Position numbers and translations under genes: made by a program. 64,000 bases of DNA from Flavobacterium sp. BFFFF2. Lineage in GTDB: Bacteria; Bacteroidota; Bacteroidia; Flavobacteriales; Flavobacteriaceae. How positions within the stretch are numbered: position 1 is the stretch's first letter; every line of letters starts with the position of its first letter. The notes below the pieces were generated by a model. That model was not told where the DNA came from. It searched no databases and saw only the letters and a program-made list of their open reading frames with translations. Location: NCBI GenBank assembly GCA_002256385.1, contig NKJD01000012.1, forward strand, positions 19,503 through 83,502, written 5' to 3'. Of the stretch, positions 9,930-19,574 are shown in pieces.

Positions 9930-11981
9930 ATGAAAAAAAGTTACTTAGCCGTTTTGTTGTTAATTCCTTTTCTCTTTTGGGGTCAACAATCTAAATATGA
10001 TTCTTTTGCAACAAATTGGATTCATATGCATTTAAAGGAGCTTGGTTTGTCAGAAGGTGCTGTTCTAAAATTAGGATTTTCCCATATTGGTCCTGGAGGG
10101 GAAACCTTGCGATATTACCAATTTATAGGTGATACTAAGGTTTGGGATCATGAAGTGCTTGTGCATTTTGATCTCAAAGGTGAATTATCTTTTTACGATT
10201 CAACATGTAAGATTTTTTCAAATACTTTAATAAATTCTATAAAATTAACCAATGATGAGGCTGTTTTAATTGCAAACAAAGCAAATGATTTAGGTGAAAG
10301 TCAAATAGGATTTCAAGAATCAAATTTGTACCTTTTTAACAAAAATGGTGCTTTAATGTATCAATATAGGGTTATTACAAATCCACTTTCGGGTGTCGCT
10401 AGTTGGGAAGTCTGGGTAGACGCTGAAACGGGTTTAACTACCATTCCTAAAGACAATGCTATCTATCACCACAATAATCGGTCTTTGCCAAAACCAAAAT
10501 TGAAAAAATTATTTCCATTTGCCTCCAACATGTCTGTTAGTACTGGGACTGCTAAAATTTATAATCCAGATCCATTGTCTCAAACACAACATGCATATGC
10601 TGGAAATTATTCAGACAATAATGATGCAACAAATGTTGATTTAGACAACGCTCGAGTGGATGTTACATTGCCTGAAATTGATTTGACATCGGGAATCTAC
10701 AAACTCAAAAGCTCCTTTGTAGAAATCAAAGACTTTGAAGCCCCAAATAAAGGGTTGTTTACTCAATCAACATCTGCATTTGTATTTACAAGAAATCAAG
10801 ATGGTTTTGAAGCGGTTAATGCATTTTATCACCTTGACAATAGCCTCCGTTATATAAATCAAACATTAGGTATCACTTGTCGCCCTTCTTTAAACGCGGG
10901 TGTTTTACAATTTGATCCTTCTGGGTTGAGTGCGGCGGACAATTCGCATTATTTGCCATCTTCTGATCAAATTGCATTTGGTGAAGGTGGGGTTGATGAC
11001 GCAGAAGATGCCGATGTGTTGTTGCATGAATTTGGACATGGTATTCACGATTGGATGACCAATGGATCATCTTCATCGGCTCAAGGTTTAGGAGAAGGTT
11101 CTGGCGATTATTGGGCCCAATCATATAGTAGGAGTTTAAATCAATGGCCTTCAACGTCCGACGCTTACCAATGGATGTTTAGTTGGGACGGTCATAACAC
11201 ATATTGGAGTGGTCGTGTAACAAATTATGATGCAGTTTATCCGTCGGGTTTGGTCAATTCAATTCACACAGATGGCCAAATTTGGGCCACCTCATTAATG
11301 CGAATATGGGATGTAATTGGTAAAATGAAAACTGACAAAGCATTTCTTCAAGGTTTGGCCTTAACCAACAGTTCATCAAATCAACAAAAAGCTGCCGTGG
11401 CTGTTCGACAAGCAGCTATCGACATGAATTACTCATGTGCCGATGTCAAAGTTTTTACCGATGAATTTACTGCAACTGGTTATACAATGCCCAATATTGC
11501 TTTAAAAATTAATTGCCCAATTGAACAAACTTTTCAAGCCGACGCTTCAAATTCTTGGGCTTATACGAGTTTTGCTGATCAAACAAATGCCATCTCTACT
11601 AATTGTGATGCAGTCATTTCTCAAAACCCTGCTGCTGGTACAATAGTTGCTCCTGGGACGTATCCAGTAACTATGTCAGCGGTTTTAGGAACTACTACTA
11701 AAACATGTGTTTTTAATGTTACTGTGCTGCCAGATCTATCAATAAATGATATCCAATTACGACAAATTTCTGTTTTTCCAAACCCTGCGGCGAATGAGTT
11801 GTATATAAAAGGAATACCAGAAGGCACCTCCTTTGAATTACATTCAGTATTAGGTCAAAAAATATTAACACACAGATCAGAAACATCTAATTTACAGTTG
11901 GATATTTCTTCACTGCAAAGTGGTGTTTACCTGTTAAATTTCAAAGAATTAGGTGTAGCCAAAAAATTTGTTAAAAAATGA
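9930..11981 (+). CDS. T9SS-secreted M36/M4-like zinc metallopeptidase
   Basis: A 683-residue exported peptidase. Residues 1-19 are a signal peptide ending FWGQ. Residues about 25-175 resemble an FTP/PepSY propeptide, expected to inhibit the enzyme until it is cleaved. The catalytic part carries the zinc motif HEFGH in VLLHEFGHGIHDWM and, downstream, GLGEGSGDYWAQS, whose Glu would be the third zinc ligand (gluzincin pattern). A HYR-like beta domain follows (about 525-605). The last 75 residues (ISVFPNPAANELYI to VAKKFVKK) are a T9SS type A sorting domain, so the mature enzyme should be secreted or surface-attached. Substrates cannot be read from sequence. A terminator follows directly. Confidence 0.9.
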   Translation: MKKSYLAVLLLIPFLFWGQQSKYDSFATNWIHMHLKELGLSEGAVLKLGFSHIGPGGETLRYYQFIGDTKVWDHEVLVHFDLKGELSFYDSTCKIFSNTLINSIKLTNDEAVLIANKANDLGESQIGFQESNLYLFNKNGALMYQYRVITNPLSGVASWEVWVDAETGLTTIPKDNAIYHHNNRSLPKPKLKKLFPFASNMSVSTGTAKIYNPDPLSQTQHAYAGNYSDNNDATNVDLDNARVDVTLPEIDLTSGIYKLKSSFVEIKDFEAPNKGLFTQSTSAFVFTRNQDGFEAVNAFYHLDNSLRYINQTLGITCRPSLNAGVLQFDPSGLSAADNSHYLPSSDQIAFGEGGVDDAEDADVLLHEFGHGIHDWMTNGSSSSAQGLGEGSGDYWAQSYSRSLNQWPSTSDAYQWMFSWDGHNTYWSGRVTNYDAVYPSGLVNSIHTDGQIWATSLMRIWDVIGKMKTDKAFLQGLALTNSSSNQQKAAVAVRQAAIDMNYSCADVKVFTDEFTATGYTMPNIALKINCPIEQTFQADASNSWAYTSFADQTNAISTNCDAVISQNPAAGTIVAPGTYPVTMSAVLGTTTKTCVFNVTVLPDLSINDIQLRQISVFPNPAANELYIKGIPEGTSFELHSVLGQKILTHRSETSNLQLDISSLQSGVYLLNFKELGVAKKFVKK

Positions 11982-11985
11982 TACC

Positions 11986-12009
11986 AACCTCCTACGGGAG
12001 GTTTTTTTT
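11986..12009 (+). terminator. Rho-independent terminator of the metallopeptidase gene
   Basis: Stem AACCTCC / GGAGGTT with a TACG tetraloop is followed by a run of eight T. It starts four bases after the metallopeptidase stop codon. Confidence 0.9.
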
Positions 12010-12026
12010 ACCCTTTCTTATTCAGT

Positions 12027-12034
12027 TATATTTG
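12027..12034 (+). promoter_or_regulatory. Candidate -7 element of the ureohydrolase gene
   Basis: TATATTTG matches TAnnTTTG and lies 19 bases before the ATG at 12054, just after the preceding terminator. No good -33 TTG is visible because the terminator T-run occupies that space. Confidence 0.45.
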
Positions 12035-12053
12035 CAGCTTATTTATTTAAAAC

Positions 12054-13127
12054 ATGACAAAAGAAGATATTTTAGCAAACTTCGATCCTTCACAGCCAGG
12101 TTTGGCTGATAGTGTCTTATTCGGATTGCCGTTTACAATAGACCAAAGTGAATTTGTGGTTGTCCCAGTTCCTTGGGAGGTTACTGTAAGTTATGGTTCT
12201 GGAGCATCAGATGGTCCAGAAGCAATTATTGCCGCATCTAGTCAAGTTGATTTACTACATGAAATGTATCCAGAATTATGGAAATTAGGTATTCATAATA
12301 TACAATCACCTGCTCATTGGTCGGTTCAATCAGAACAATTTAAAATACAAGCACAACAAATTATTAAAGCATTAGAGTCTGGAGTTGACATTGATAATGA
12401 TCAACATTTAACAAGCCAAAGAGAGGCGATTAACGCTGCTTGTTTGCAATTTAACTCAGAGGTCAAGGAGTTGGTTGCTCATTGGATAAGTAAAGGAAAG
12501 AAAGTTGTTCTATTAGGAGGTGATCATAGTACCCCTCTAGGTTATTACCATGCATTGGCAGATCGATATGCGTCATTTGGTATTATACATTTCGATGCGC
12601 ATATGGATTTGCGTGAATCGTATGAGGGTTTTCACTTTTCGCATGCCTCTGTTATGAATAATGCTTTAAAATTACCCCAACTTAGTCAACTTGTTCAAGT
12701 TGGCATTCGGGATTTTTGCGATCAAGAATCTTATTTGGCTCTCACAGACTCAAGAGTAAAAGTGTATACTGATCGAAAATTAAAGTCAAAATTGTTTGAA
12801 GGCATTACTTGGAAACAACAATGCGACCAAATTATTTCAGATTTGCCAAAATATGTTCATGTTAGCTTTGATATTGATGCCCTTTATCAATGGTATTGCC
12901 CAAATACAGGGACCCCAGTACCTGGAGGACTTTCATACGAACAAGCAACTTATTTGTTAGACCAATTGGGGAAAAGTGGAAAAGAAATAATAGGGATGGA
13001 TTTGGTAGAGGTTTCTCCAGGTAAAAATGAGTGGGATGGAAATGTTGGTGCACGAATGTTGTTTCACATGTGCGGAGTCTGGGCTGCCAATGCCGGTTTG
13101 CCTGTTGGCAATCCACTCAGATTTTAA
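12054..13127 (+). CDS. Agmatinase-family ureohydrolase
   Basis: A 357-residue cytoplasmic member of the arginase/agmatinase/formiminoglutamase superfamily, which hydrolyses guanidino or formimino groups with a dinuclear manganese centre. The metal ligands are visible: GGDHS (155-159), DAHMD (181-185) and SFDIDAL near 273-279, followed by the CPNTGTPVPGG loop typical of the agmatinase branch. An acidic insert (about 105-125) is unusual for classical arginases. The substrate is uncertain; agmatine is the best guess from the GTPVPGG loop. The stop codon overlaps the end of the convergent SPOR gene by four bases. Confidence 0.88.
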   Translation: MTKEDILANFDPSQPGLADSVLFGLPFTIDQSEFVVVPVPWEVTVSYGSGASDGPEAIIAASSQVDLLHEMYPELWKLGIHNIQSPAHWSVQSEQFKIQAQQIIKALESGVDIDNDQHLTSQREAINAACLQFNSEVKELVAHWISKGKKVVLLGGDHSTPLGYYHALADRYASFGIIHFDAHMDLRESYEGFHFSHASVMNNALKLPQLSQLVQVGIRDFCDQESYLALTDSRVKVYTDRKLKSKLFEGITWKQQCDQIISDLPKYVHVSFDIDALYQWYCPNTGTPVPGGLSYEQATYLLDQLGKSGKEIIGMDLVEVSPGKNEWDGNVGARMLFHMCGVWAANAGLPVGNPLRF

Positions 13128-13501
13128 TTTTTATTAGGCTTAAAAACGAAAGCTTTTGGGAATTTTTTCAATATAGTTTTTAAAGCAAAATTTGCATCTA
13201 ACCGGGTGTTGAAAGAACCAATCCAAATTTTATATACTGGGGTTTGAAACACCATCGTTGCATCCCATTGATTGAAGTCTCTTTTGAATTCTAAGAGTGT
13301 TTTTTTAGCGATTTCGGTATCACCTGAGTATAATTGAATTTTATACTTGTCTGAAATTGTAAGACTACTTTGTAATTTCTTTTTTTCATTTACCAATAAT
13401 TCAACACGATTGTCTTGTTCAAGCATCGAATTTTTAGTCTGTGAAAAAGTTTTTGACTGAACAACAACCAAAAAAAGAACTAGGTGAAACGTTTTTATCA
13501 T
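13124..13501 (-). CDS. Small secreted SPOR-domain protein
   Basis: 125 residues. Residues 1-20 are a signal peptide (MIKTFHLVLFLVVVQSKTFS), followed by a short basic linker. Residues about 53-125 form a SPOR domain (YKIQLYSGDTEIAKKTL, TPVYKIWIGSFNTRLDANFAL). SPOR domains bind peptidoglycan strands stripped of stem peptides, often at division sites. The protein is little more than one SPOR domain, so it is probably a periplasmic cell-wall-binding protein. It is convergent with the ureohydrolase gene, with a four-base overlap. Confidence 0.85.
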   Translation of the reverse strand: MIKTFHLVLFLVVVQSKTFSQTKNSMLEQDNRVELLVNEKKKLQSSLTISDKYKIQLYSGDTEIAKKTLLEFKRDFNQWDATMVFQTPVYKIWIGSFNTRLDANFALKTILKKFPKAFVFKPNKN

Positions 13502-13617
13502 GGATATATTTTTGTAAACTTTTGATTTTAATGCAAATGTATAAGATATTCAAAAAAAAGAGCACGGCAATGCTATTTAGAATAAATATAAATTGAATAA
13601 TGGTACAACTTTATGAT

Positions 13618-13647
13618 TTTGATAATAGGCCACAAATCTTATTTTTG
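13618..13647 (+). promoter_or_regulatory. Promoter of the alternative complex III / oxidase operon
   Basis: TTTG (13618-13621) and TATTTTTG (13640-13647) are separated by 18 bases, fitting the Bacteroidota TTG-N17-23-TAnnTTTG promoter. A start near 13653 would give a leader of about 70 bases before actA. It is the best-formed promoter in the window and the only obvious one before the whole respiratory operon. Confidence 0.65.
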
Positions 13648-13724
13648 TACCAACTTTTAAAAGAGTCTTTGTTCAATTAGGTTAACAGACCAAATTACAA
13701 ATCTTGATAGAGTAAATACTTATT

Positions 13725-15050
13725 ATGAAAACAATGGGAAACCATATGACTATTTCCGGTAAATTACTATTTGTATTTGCATTTTCGCTTTTAGTAACCC
13801 TTTCCAATGCGCAGGAAGCACCTGCTGCAAAACCTGCTGAAAATGCTATGGCAGCTCCTGCTGGTGCGGGTGATCCTGTAAAAGGCAAGGAGTTGTTTAA
13901 TGCCAACTGTGCGGCTTGTCATAATTTGGACGCAAAGATGACTGGCCCGGCTTTAAGAGGTATTGTCAATAAATACGACATGGCTTGGATTTACAAGTGG
14001 GTAAATAACAGTTCTGCTCTAATTAAGTCAGGTGATGCCAAGGCTGTAAAAGTTTATGAGGAAAATAATAAATCGGTGATGACAGCTTTTCCGCAATTGG
14101 CAAAGGGAGATATCGATAATATTATTGCTTACACTTCGGAACCAGCACCTAAAAAAGAGGTTGGGGCTATTGAAGTTGGGCCTCAGAAAACATCGTCGAA
14201 TGATGGAGGAGTAAGTAATGAAGTTATTTTAGGAGCTCTTTCTTTGGTAATGTTGATGCTTGTAATTATGTTGTTCCTAGTTAACAATGTACTTGCCAAA
14301 ATCGCAAAATCAAATGGTATTGAAGTACAAAAATCAGAACCAACAATTCCTATTTGGAAAGCATATGCTCAAAATCAATTCTTGGTTTTTGTAACTGCCG
14401 TTTTCTTTTTGTTAGCAAGTGGTTATTTGGTTTATGGATATTTAGTACAAATAGGTGTTGATCAAAACTACGAGCCAGTTCAACCTATTCATTACTCACA
14501 CAGAATTCACGCTGGAAGTAACAAAATCGATTGTAAATATTGTCACTCATCAGCAAGGGTAAGTAAACATGCTGGTATTCCTTCATTGAACGTTTGTATG
14601 AACTGTCATAAAAACATCAGTCAAGTTTCTGATACAACGGCAACTGCTGAGTATTCCAAAGTATTTTATGATGCACAAATTCAAAAGTTATACGACGCGG
14701 TTGGATGGGATAAAACGACCCAAAAATATACGGGTGTTTCGCATCCAGTAAAGTGGGTTCGCATTCATAATTTACCTGATTTTGCTTATTTCAATCACTC
14801 TCAACACGTTACTGTTGCTGGGATAGAATGTCAAAAGTGTCATGGTCCAGTTGAGACGTATGAAATACAGAAGCAATTTGCGCCACTTACAATGGGTTGG
14901 TGTATCAATTGTCACAGAGAAACTGAAGTTAAGTTAAAAGAAAACGGATATTACCAAAAAATTCACGATCAACTATCTAAAAAATACGGTGTTGATAAGT
15001 TAACCGCAGCACAAATGGGTGGTTTAGAATGTGGTAAATGTCATTATTAA
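13725..15050 (+). CDS. actA: Alternative complex III subunit ActA, multihaem cytochrome c with N-terminal monohaem domain
   Basis: ActA is the multihaem cytochrome c subunit of alternative complex III, a quinol:electron-acceptor oxidoreductase that replaces bc1. The 441-residue protein has a signal peptide ending SNAQ and an Ala/Pro linker. A class I cytochrome c domain follows, with CAACH at 62-66 and a likely Met ligand in SVMTAFPQ. Two membrane helices lie near 167-190 and 210-235. Five further CxxCH motifs follow at about 270, 291, 369, 393 and 436, the pentahaem core. Six haem motifs in total mean a monohaem domain is fused in front of the usual core. In-frame ATGs at 13734 and 13746 are possible alternative starts. 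It is the first gene of the operon. Confidence 0.93.
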   Translation: MKTMGNHMTISGKLLFVFAFSLLVTLSNAQEAPAAKPAENAMAAPAGAGDPVKGKELFNANCAACHNLDAKMTGPALRGIVNKYDMAWIYKWVNNSSALIKSGDAKAVKVYEENNKSVMTAFPQLAKGDIDNIIAYTSEPAPKKEVGAIEVGPQKTSSNDGGVSNEVILGALSLVMLMLVIMLFLVNNVLAKIAKSNGIEVQKSEPTIPIWKAYAQNQFLVFVTAVFFLLASGYLVYGYLVQIGVDQNYEPVQPIHYSHRIHAGSNKIDCKYCHSSARVSKHAGIPSLNVCMNCHKNISQVSDTTATAEYSKVFYDAQIQKLYDAVGWDKTTQKYTGVSHPVKWVRIHNLPDFAYFNHSQHVTVAGIECQKCHGPVETYEIQKQFAPLTMGWCINCHRETEVKLKENGYYQKIHDQLSKKYGVDKLTAAQMGGLECGKCHY

Positions 15051-15083
15051 TTGATTCGTTTAAGTAGCAAATATCTATACACA

Positions 15084-18000
15084 ATGTCATCTAACAAAAA
15101 ATACTGGAAAAGTGTTGAGGAGCTCAACGAAAACAGCTCCATTGTTGAGACGCTTAGAAATAATGAATTTGTTGAAGAAATTCCAACGGATGAGTTCCTT
15201 TCTGATAGAGCCAGTTTAGAATCTTCTCAAACAAGCCGTAGAGACTTTCTGAAATATGTTGGTTTTAGCACTGCTGCTGCTACTCTTGCAGCCTGTGAAG
15301 GACCTGTGCATAAGTCTATTCCTTATGTATTACAACCTGAGCAAATTATTCCTGGAGTTGCGGATTATTATGCGACATCACATTTTGACGGGTTTGATTT
15401 TGCACATTTATTAGTTAAAACACGAGAAGGTCGTCCAATTAAAATTGAAAACAACACGCTTGATGCGAATTGTATAAAAGCAAATGCTCGTGTGCATGCT
15501 TCAGTGTTATCTTTATACGATAGTCTACGTTTAAAAAGTTCAAAATCAAAAGGCAAAGACATCGCTTGGCAAGAGGCTGATTTGAAAATCAAAGCGAGCT
15601 TAAACGATGCAAAATCCAAAGGGGGGAAAATTGTACTTTTAACTGGTACGCTAGCATCTCCTTCAACTGAGCGTTTAGTTTCTTCATTCTTAGCCCAATA
15701 CCCTAATTCACAGCACATAATTTATGATGCCATTTCAGAATCAGCGGCATTAGATGCTTATGAGATTGTTTTTGGAGAACGTGCATTAGTAAATTATGAT
15801 TTTTCTAAAGCAATGACAATTGTTTCCTTAGGTGCTGATTTCTTAGGAGATTGGCAAGGCGGTGGTTTTGATGGTGGTTATGCAAAAGGTCGCGTTCCTC
15901 AAGCAGGAAAAATGTCGAAGCATATTCAGTTTGAAGCTAATATGACATTGACAGGAGCTGCTGCAGACAAACGTGTGCCGTTGTCAGCTCATCAACAAAA
16001 ATTAGCACTCGTTAAAATATACAATGTTGTTACAGGTAACGCTATTTCGGTTACGGGATTGCAGAATGAAGCCGAAGTAACAAAAATTGCCCAGCAACTT
16101 AAGTCCTCTGGTTCTAAAGGGATTTTAGTCAGTGGTTTGCAAGACAAAAATGCCCAGCTTTTGGTTTTAGCAATCAACCAAGCGTTGGCTAGCGAAGCCT
16201 TCTTACAAGCTGGTGTGCGCTACATACGCAAGGGTTCCACTGAAAAAATGAGTCAACTAATTAAAGATTTGGAATCCAAATCGATCCATACTTTAATTAT
16301 TTCTGGTGTTAATCCAGTTTATAGTCTGGCTCAAGGTGCTGCATTTAAATCCGGTATGAGTAATACCAATTTAACGGTAACTTTTGCTATAAAAGAAGAT
16401 GAAACGGCCTTAGCATCTGATATTGCTGTAGGTTCTCACCATACTTTAGAATCTTGGAATGACCATGAATTCATTAAAGGTGTCTATTCATTAGTGCAAC
16501 CTACTATTCGTCCGTTATTTAAAACGATACAGCTTCAAGATGCGCTGATGTCTTGGACTGGAGTGAGCGGTACATATTATGATTTTGTACGTGCCAATTC
16601 TGTTGCTTTTTTAAGTGGTAAATCGTGGAATCAAGCCGTACATGATGGGGTAAATTCATCGTTAGTATATGGTGGAAGCGGACATTCATCTGACTTTAAT
16701 TCAGCTGCAAATGCTTTAGCACAAAGCAAAGGGTTTACAACGGAATTACATTTATACAGTAAAACAAGCTTAGGAGACGGACAGCAAGCCAACAATCCTT
16801 GGTTGCAAGAGTTTCCAGATCCAATTACCCGTGTTTCATGGGACAACTATTTAACCGTTTCTCCCGCAGATGCTAAAAGATTGCTATTAGAAAATAAGAT
16901 AGTGGCAAATGGAGGTCTCAATGGAAGTTATGCTTCTATTAAAGCCAATGGCGTTGCATTAAAGGTGCCAGTTATTGTTCAACCAGGTCAAGCAAAAGGA
17001 ACTGTTGGTTTGGCACTTGGTTATGGTCGCAAAGCGGCTTTAAAAGAAGATATGCAAGTAGGTGTAAATGCATTTACCGTGTATTTAGATCAAAGAGACG
17101 TTCAAAACGTTTCTATAGTAAAAGATAGTGGCGAACATGAGTTTGCTTGTGTACAGTCACAAAAAACCCTTATGGGTCGTGGCGATATTGTAAAAGAAAC
17201 GACATTAGAAGTTTTCAATAGTAAACCTTCTGAACATTGGAATCCAGTTCCAATGGTTTCATTAGATCACCAAGAGACAGAAGCTACGAAAGTCGATTTA
17301 TGGCAGTCCTTCGATCGCTCGATTGGTCATCATTTTAATTTATCCATAGATTTGAATGCCTGTACAGGATGTGGTGCCTGTGTGATTGCATGTCACGCCG
17401 AAAACAATGTGCCTGTAGTGGGTAAATCTGAAGTAAGAAGAAGCCGAGATATGCATTGGTTGCGTATTGATAGATATTATTCATCTGAAGAAACCTTCGA
17501 AAAGGACAATCATAAAAAGGAGAATTTTGATGGTTTATTTGGTGATAAAGGTTCATTAGGTGGATTTGGTGAAATGGAGAATCCAGCTGACAACCCACAA
17601 GTTGCATTCCAACCCGTGATGTGTCAACATTGTAATCATGCACCTTGTGAAACAGTTTGTCCTGTTGCAGCAACTTCTCACAGCCGCCAAGGACAAAATC
17701 ACATGGCTTACAATCGTTGTGTTGGAACGCGCTATTGTGCTAATAACTGCCCATACAAAGTACGTAGATTTAACTGGTTTTTATATAATAATAATGACGA
17801 GTTTGATTTCCATATGAATGATGATTTAGGCAGAATGGTTATTAATCCCGATGTAAATGTTCGTTCTCGGGGAGTTATGGAGAAATGTTCAATGTGTATC
17901 CAAAAAACGCAATTAACTATTTTAACAGCTAAAAAGGATGGAAGAGAAGTTCGTTTTGATGAATTTGAAACCGCTTGTTCTTCCGCTTGTACCACTGGAG

Positions 18001-18137
18001 CAATGGTTTTTGGAGATGTAAATAATTCGGAAAGTAAAGTGTCAAAATTGGCAGAAGACAAAAGAATGTATCATTTGTTAGAGCACGTTGGTACTCGTCC
18101 AAATGTTATTTATCATGTTAAGGTTAGAAATATATAA
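15084..18137 (+). CDS. actB: Alternative complex III subunit ActB, molybdopterin-oxidoreductase-like iron-sulfur protein
   Basis: ActB is the large periplasmic subunit, related to molybdopterin oxidoreductases and their FeS partners fused in one chain. The start is the ATG at 15084 (1017 residues); a TTG frame overlapping the actA stop was not used. A Tat-type motif, SRRDFLKYVG (51-60), is followed by a hydrophobic stretch and Cys71, so the protein is probably exported folded and lipid-anchored. Residues about 72-700 form the MoCo-like domain. Cysteine motifs for four FeS clusters start near 760 (CTGCGACVIAC), 847 (CQHCNHAPCETVC), 879 (CVGTRYCANNC) and 935 (CSMC). From family knowledge ActB does not bind molybdopterin. 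It lies 33 bases after actA. Confidence 0.95.
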   Translation: MSSNKKYWKSVEELNENSSIVETLRNNEFVEEIPTDEFLSDRASLESSQTSRRDFLKYVGFSTAAATLAACEGPVHKSIPYVLQPEQIIPGVADYYATSHFDGFDFAHLLVKTREGRPIKIENNTLDANCIKANARVHASVLSLYDSLRLKSSKSKGKDIAWQEADLKIKASLNDAKSKGGKIVLLTGTLASPSTERLVSSFLAQYPNSQHIIYDAISESAALDAYEIVFGERALVNYDFSKAMTIVSLGADFLGDWQGGGFDGGYAKGRVPQAGKMSKHIQFEANMTLTGAAADKRVPLSAHQQKLALVKIYNVVTGNAISVTGLQNEAEVTKIAQQLKSSGSKGILVSGLQDKNAQLLVLAINQALASEAFLQAGVRYIRKGSTEKMSQLIKDLESKSIHTLIISGVNPVYSLAQGAAFKSGMSNTNLTVTFAIKEDETALASDIAVGSHHTLESWNDHEFIKGVYSLVQPTIRPLFKTIQLQDALMSWTGVSGTYYDFVRANSVAFLSGKSWNQAVHDGVNSSLVYGGSGHSSDFNSAANALAQSKGFTTELHLYSKTSLGDGQQANNPWLQEFPDPITRVSWDNYLTVSPADAKRLLLENKIVANGGLNGSYASIKANGVALKVPVIVQPGQAKGTVGLALGYGRKAALKEDMQVGVNAFTVYLDQRDVQNVSIVKDSGEHEFACVQSQKTLMGRGDIVKETTLEVFNSKPSEHWNPVPMVSLDHQETEATKVDLWQSFDRSIGHHFNLSIDLNACTGCGACVIACHAENNVPVVGKSEVRRSRDMHWLRIDRYYSSEETFEKDNHKKENFDGLFGDKGSLGGFGEMENPADNPQVAFQPVMCQHCNHAPCETVCPVAATSHSRQGQNHMAYNRCVGTRYCANNCPYKVRRFNWFLYNNNDEFDFHMNDDLGRMVINPDVNVRSRGVMEKCSMCIQKTQLTILTAKKDGREVRFDEFETACSSACTTGAMVFGDVNNSESKVSKLAEDKRMYHLLEHVGTRPNVIYHVKVRNI

Positions 18138-18170
18138 TTAAGTATTAATTTAAGCATACAATACAGGAAT

Positions 18171-19574
18171 ATGTCGTCTCATTACGAAGCACCCATAAGA
18201 AAACCGCTGGTCATTGGTGATAAATCATATCACGATGTTACCGTGGACGTTGCTTTCCCTATAGAAGGTAGAGCTAATAAGCAATGGTGGACCGTTTTTT
18301 CCATAGCATTAGTTGCCTTTTTGTGGGGACTTGGCTGTATTATTTATACCATCTCAACAGGAATCGGTTCTTGGGGTTTGAATAAAACTGTTGGCTGGGC
18401 TTGGGATATTACAAATTTTGTTTGGTGGGTAGGTATAGGGCATGCTGGAACATTAATTTCAGCAGTATTATTACTATTCCGCCAAAGATGGAGAATGGCA
18501 ATTAATAGATCAGCAGAAGCAATGACTATTTTTTCAGTTATACAAGCTGGTTTATTCCCAATCATCCACATGGGACGTCCATGGTTGGCCTACTGGGTTG
18601 TGCCTATTCCAAATCAATTTGGCTCATTATGGGTAAATTTTAATTCACCATTACTTTGGGACGTATTTGCAATTTCAACTTATCTTTCCGTATCATTGGT
18701 CTTTTGGTGGACTGGTTTGTTGCCTGATTTTGCCATGCTACGTGATCGTGCGGTAACGCCATTCACTAAAAGGATTTATTCCATTGTCAGTTTTGGCTGG
18801 TCTGGAAGGGCCAAAGATTGGCAACGTTTTGAAGAAGTTTCTTTGGTATTGGCGGGTTTAGCGACTCCTTTGGTACTATCTGTGCATACCATTGTATCTT
18901 TTGACTTTGCTACTTCAGTTATTCCAGGTTGGCATACGACCATTTTCCCTCCTTATTTTGTGGCGGGAGCAGTTTTCTCAGGATTTGCGATGGTGAATAC
19001 GTTACTGATCATTATGAGAAAGGTTTGTCACCTCGAAGCGTATATTACCGTTCAGCATATAGAATTGATGAATATCATTATTATGATTACGGGTTCAATT
19101 GTTGGAGTAGCTTATATAACTGAATTATTTATTGCTTGGTATTCAGGTGTTGAATATGAACAATATGCATTTCTAAATCGTGCGACTGGCCCTTACTGGT
19201 GGGCTTATTGGTCAATGATGACATGTAATGTTTTTTCGCCACAGTTTATGTGGTTTAAGAAATTACGAACAAGTATCATGTTCTCTTTCATTATTTCAAT
19301 TGTTGTTAATATTGGTATGTGGTTTGAGCGATTTGTGATCATTGTTACCTCTCTACATCGTGACTACCTTCCTTCTTCTTGGACAATGTTTTCACCTACC
19401 TTTGTAGATATTGGTATTTTTATTGGTACAATTGGTTTCTTCTTTGTGTTGTTCTTGTTGTATTCTCGATCTTTTCCGGTAATTGCGCAGGCTGAAGTAA
19501 AAACAATATTAAAAACATCTGGCGAAAGTTTTAAAAAGGCTAGAGAAGAAAATAAAAATTCACATCATGAGTAA
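18171..19574 (+). CDS. actC: Alternative complex III subunit ActC, NrfD-like membrane protein
   Basis: ActC is an NrfD/PsrC-type integral membrane subunit expected to bind quinol and take part in proton movement. The 467-residue protein has about ten hydrophobic segments, starting with WWTVFSIALVAFLWGLGCI near residue 39, and conserved stretches typical of ActC (FVWWVGIGHAGTLISAVLLLFRQRWR, IVSFDFATSVIPGWHTTIFPPYFVAGA). The C-terminal tail is charged and cytoplasmic. It follows actB by 33 bases and its last eight bases overlap actD, suggesting translational coupling. Confidence 0.95.
   Translation: MSSHYEAPIRKPLVIGDKSYHDVTVDVAFPIEGRANKQWWTVFSIALVAFLWGLGCIIYTISTGIGSWGLNKTVGWAWDITNFVWWVGIGHAGTLISAVLLLFRQRWRMAINRSAEAMTIFSVIQAGLFPIIHMGRPWLAYWVVPIPNQFGSLWVNFNSPLLWDVFAISTYLSVSLVFWWTGLLPDFAMLRDRAVTPFTKRIYSIVSFGWSGRAKDWQRFEEVSLVLAGLATPLVLSVHTIVSFDFATSVIPGWHTTIFPPYFVAGAVFSGFAMVNTLLIIMRKVCHLEAYITVQHIELMNIIIMITGSIVGVAYITELFIAWYSGVEYEQYAFLNRATGPYWWAYWSMMTCNVFSPQFMWFKKLRTSIMFSFIISIVVNIGMWFERFVIIVTSLHRDYLPSSWTMFSPTFVDIGIFIGTIGFFFVLFLLYSRSFPVIAQAEVKTILKTSGESFKKAREENKNSHHE

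Noticed and set aside
13502..13617. Possible small gene upstream of the actA promoter
   Set aside because: The stretch is AT-rich, has no open frame of useful length with a family pattern, and fits an intergenic promoter region.
15051..15083. TTG-initiated extension of ActB
   Set aside because: It begins directly at the actA stop and adds eleven residues of no family similarity; the ATG at 15084 is well placed.
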